Below, piece by piece: positions 4,257 through 5,494 of a stretch of 5,494 nt of DNA. Source of the DNA: an uncultured Muribaculaceae bacterium (GTDB taxonomy: Bacteria; Bacteroidota; Bacteroidia; Bacteroidales; Muribaculaceae); assembly GCA_910589095.1 (NCBI GenBank), contig CAJUSN010000111.1, positions 2,975-8,468 of the forward strand, written 5' to 3'. The notes under the pieces were generated by a model, which worked only from the letters and a program-made list of their open reading frames with translations, did no database searches and was not told the origin of the DNA. Each line of letters starts with the position of its first letter. The stretch's first letter is position 1. The translations under genes were made by a program, and so were the position numbers.

Positions 4257-5494
4257 ATGGATCTTAACAGTTTAGAAAACAATAAAGAAAAACCCGACCG
4301 CGGAGCCGACGACGCCCGTCTGATCGACGAGGTGACAACCGGCGATTATAAGTACGGGTTTACAACCGATATTGACACCGACATCCTCCCCCATGGACTC
4401 GACGAGGATACCGTACGATTCATTTCCCGTACAAAAGGTGAACCGGAATGGCTCCTCGAGTTCCGTCTGAAGGCATTCCGTCATTGGCTCACACTCACCC
4501 CTCCCAAATGGGCTCACCTTGACATTCCGGAAATTGACTTCCAGGCAATAAGTTACTACGCCGCCCCCCGCAAAAAGGAGGGTCCGAAGAGCCTCGACGA
4601 AGTTGACCCCGAGCTAATTGACACGTTCAACAAACTCGGAATCCCGCTTGAGGAGCAGAAAGCACTCTCGGGAATGGCGGTGGATGCAGTAATGGACTCC
4701 GTCAGCGTGAAAACCACTCACCGCGAGAAACTGGCCGAACTCGGCATCATTTTCTGCTCCATCTCTGAAGCGGTAAAGGACTACCCCGAACTGGTGAAGA
4801 AATACCTTGGATCAGTGGTGAGCTACCGCGACAATTTCTATGCCGCACTCAACTCGGCCGTGTTCTCCGACGGATCTTTCGTCTACATCCCGAAAGGTGT
4901 ACGTTGCCCCATGGAACTAAGCACATATTTCCGCATCAACGCTGCCGGCACCGGACAGTTCGAACGCACGCTCATCGTGGCCGACGACGACGCCTATGTG
5001 AGCTACCTCGAAGGCTGCACGGCGCCCATGCGCGACGAGAATCAGCTTCATGCCGCAATTGTGGAAATCATTGTGGAGGATCGCGCCGAAGTGAAATACT
5101 CCACTGTCCAAAACTGGTATGCAGGCGACGCTCAGGGACGCGGCGGTGTCTATAACTTCGTCACCAAACGCGGTCTCTGCCGAGGCGACTACAGCAAGCT
5201 GTCATGGACACAGGTGGAAACCGGTTCGGCTATAACATGGAAATATCCCAGCTGCGTGCTCGCAGGCGAAGGTTCAACAGGCGAGTTCTACTCCGTGGCC
5301 GTAACACGCAACTATCAGCAGGCCGACACCGGAACAAAAATGATACACCTCGGGCGCAACACCCGATCCACAATTGTGTCCAAAGGCATCTCGGCCGGCC
5401 ACAGCCAAAACTCCTATCGAGGTTTGGTAAAAGTGGCCCCTAACGCCGACGGATGTCGCAACTACACTCAATGTGACTCCCTACTGCTCAGTTC
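4257..5494 (+). CDS. sufB: Fe-S cluster assembly scaffold protein SufB (3' end outside window)
   Basis: SufB forms the SufBC2D cytoplasmic scaffold on which Fe-S clusters are built from sulfur supplied by SufS and iron. The frame is open for 412 codons from ATG 4257 to the window edge; family members run to about 480-495, so roughly 70-80 residues are missing. Conserved segments in order: GEPEWLLEFR, DSVSVKTTHREKLAELGIIF, PKGVRCPMELSTYFRIN (Cys217 within), VKYSTVQNWYAGD, SWTQVETGSAITWKYPS, ADTGTKMIHLGRNT, SKGISAGHSQNSYRG and TQCDSLLL. The SufD-facing C-terminus lies beyond the window. Around 102-112 (AAPRKKEGPKS) the CxxCxxxC cysteine motif of E. coli SufB is absent. I chose ATG 4257 since it gives a short acidic lead before TGDYKYGF, where homologues align. 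No Shine-Dalgarno is visible. sufC and sufD are expected downstream. Confidence 0.96.
   Translation, partial: MDLNSLENNKEKPDRGADDARLIDEVTTGDYKYGFTTDIDTDILPHGLDEDTVRFISRTKGEPEWLLEFRLKAFRHWLTLTPPKWAHLDIPEIDFQAISYYAAPRKKEGPKSLDEVDPELIDTFNKLGIPLEEQKALSGMAVDAVMDSVSVKTTHREKLAELGIIFCSISEAVKDYPELVKKYLGSVVSYRDNFYAALNSAVFSDGSFVYIPKGVRCPMELSTYFRINAAGTGQFERTLIVADDDAYVSYLEGCTAPMRDENQLHAAIVEIIVEDRAEVKYSTVQNWYAGDAQGRGGVYNFVTKRGLCRGDYSKLSWTQVETGSAITWKYPSCVLAGEGSTGEFYSVAVTRNYQQADTGTKMIHLGRNTRSTIVSKGISAGHSQNSYRGLVKVAPNADGCRNYTQCDSLLLS

Noticed and set aside
4243..4275. Ten-codon ORF (ATG 4243 to TAG 4275) overlapping the sufB start
   Set aside because: Too short to distinguish from chance; no attenuator structure or codon pattern supports a leader peptide.

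Overview
The window looks like chromosomal DNA from a Bacteroidales member, possibly the Muribaculaceae/Bacteroides group with middling GC. Three things point there. No gene start has a recognisable Shine-Dalgarno sequence. The one clear promoter (3600-3631) has the Bacteroidetes form TTTG...TAnnTTTG. The gene content and order (DUF2520, KdsC-like phosphatase, Maf; then CvpA, SufB) are, as I recall, familiar in this order. The family-level placement is inference.

Layout: all genes lie on the + strand. Positions 1-747 are the last 248 codons of carB, the large subunit of carbamoyl phosphate synthetase, whose C-terminal domain resembles eukaryotic CPS1/CAD more than E. coli CarB. An 85-base gap holds a perfect 11-bp stem-loop (775-813). 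Positions 833-3264 are a compact four-gene cluster in which each gene overlaps the next by 7-20 bases: nitroreductase, DUF2520 Rossmann protein, KdsC-like HAD phosphatase and Maf nucleotide pyrophosphatase. This arrangement points to one mRNA with coupled translation. Its functions are mixed: flavin redox, an uncharacterised dehydrogenase-like protein, probable KDO/LPS synthesis, and nucleotide-pool sanitation.

Positions 3265-3727 (463 bases) contain no convincing gene but are rich in structure. They hold a long inverted repeat with palindromes, a perfect 19-bp tandem duplication next to a possible gene remnant, a bulged hairpin, a rho-independent terminator (3545-3590), then a promoter and a structured leader of about 90 bases. 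This stretch separates the maf cluster from a second operon, cvpA-sufB. There a four-helix CvpA-family membrane protein sits 16 bases ahead of sufB, the scaffold subunit for Fe-S cluster assembly. sufB runs off the right edge, and sufC/sufD probably follow.

The genes are mainly housekeeping. I see no defence system, mobile element, tRNA, rRNA or CRISPR array. The least explained material is the 3265-3727 intergenic region and the CPS1-like effector pocket of CarB.
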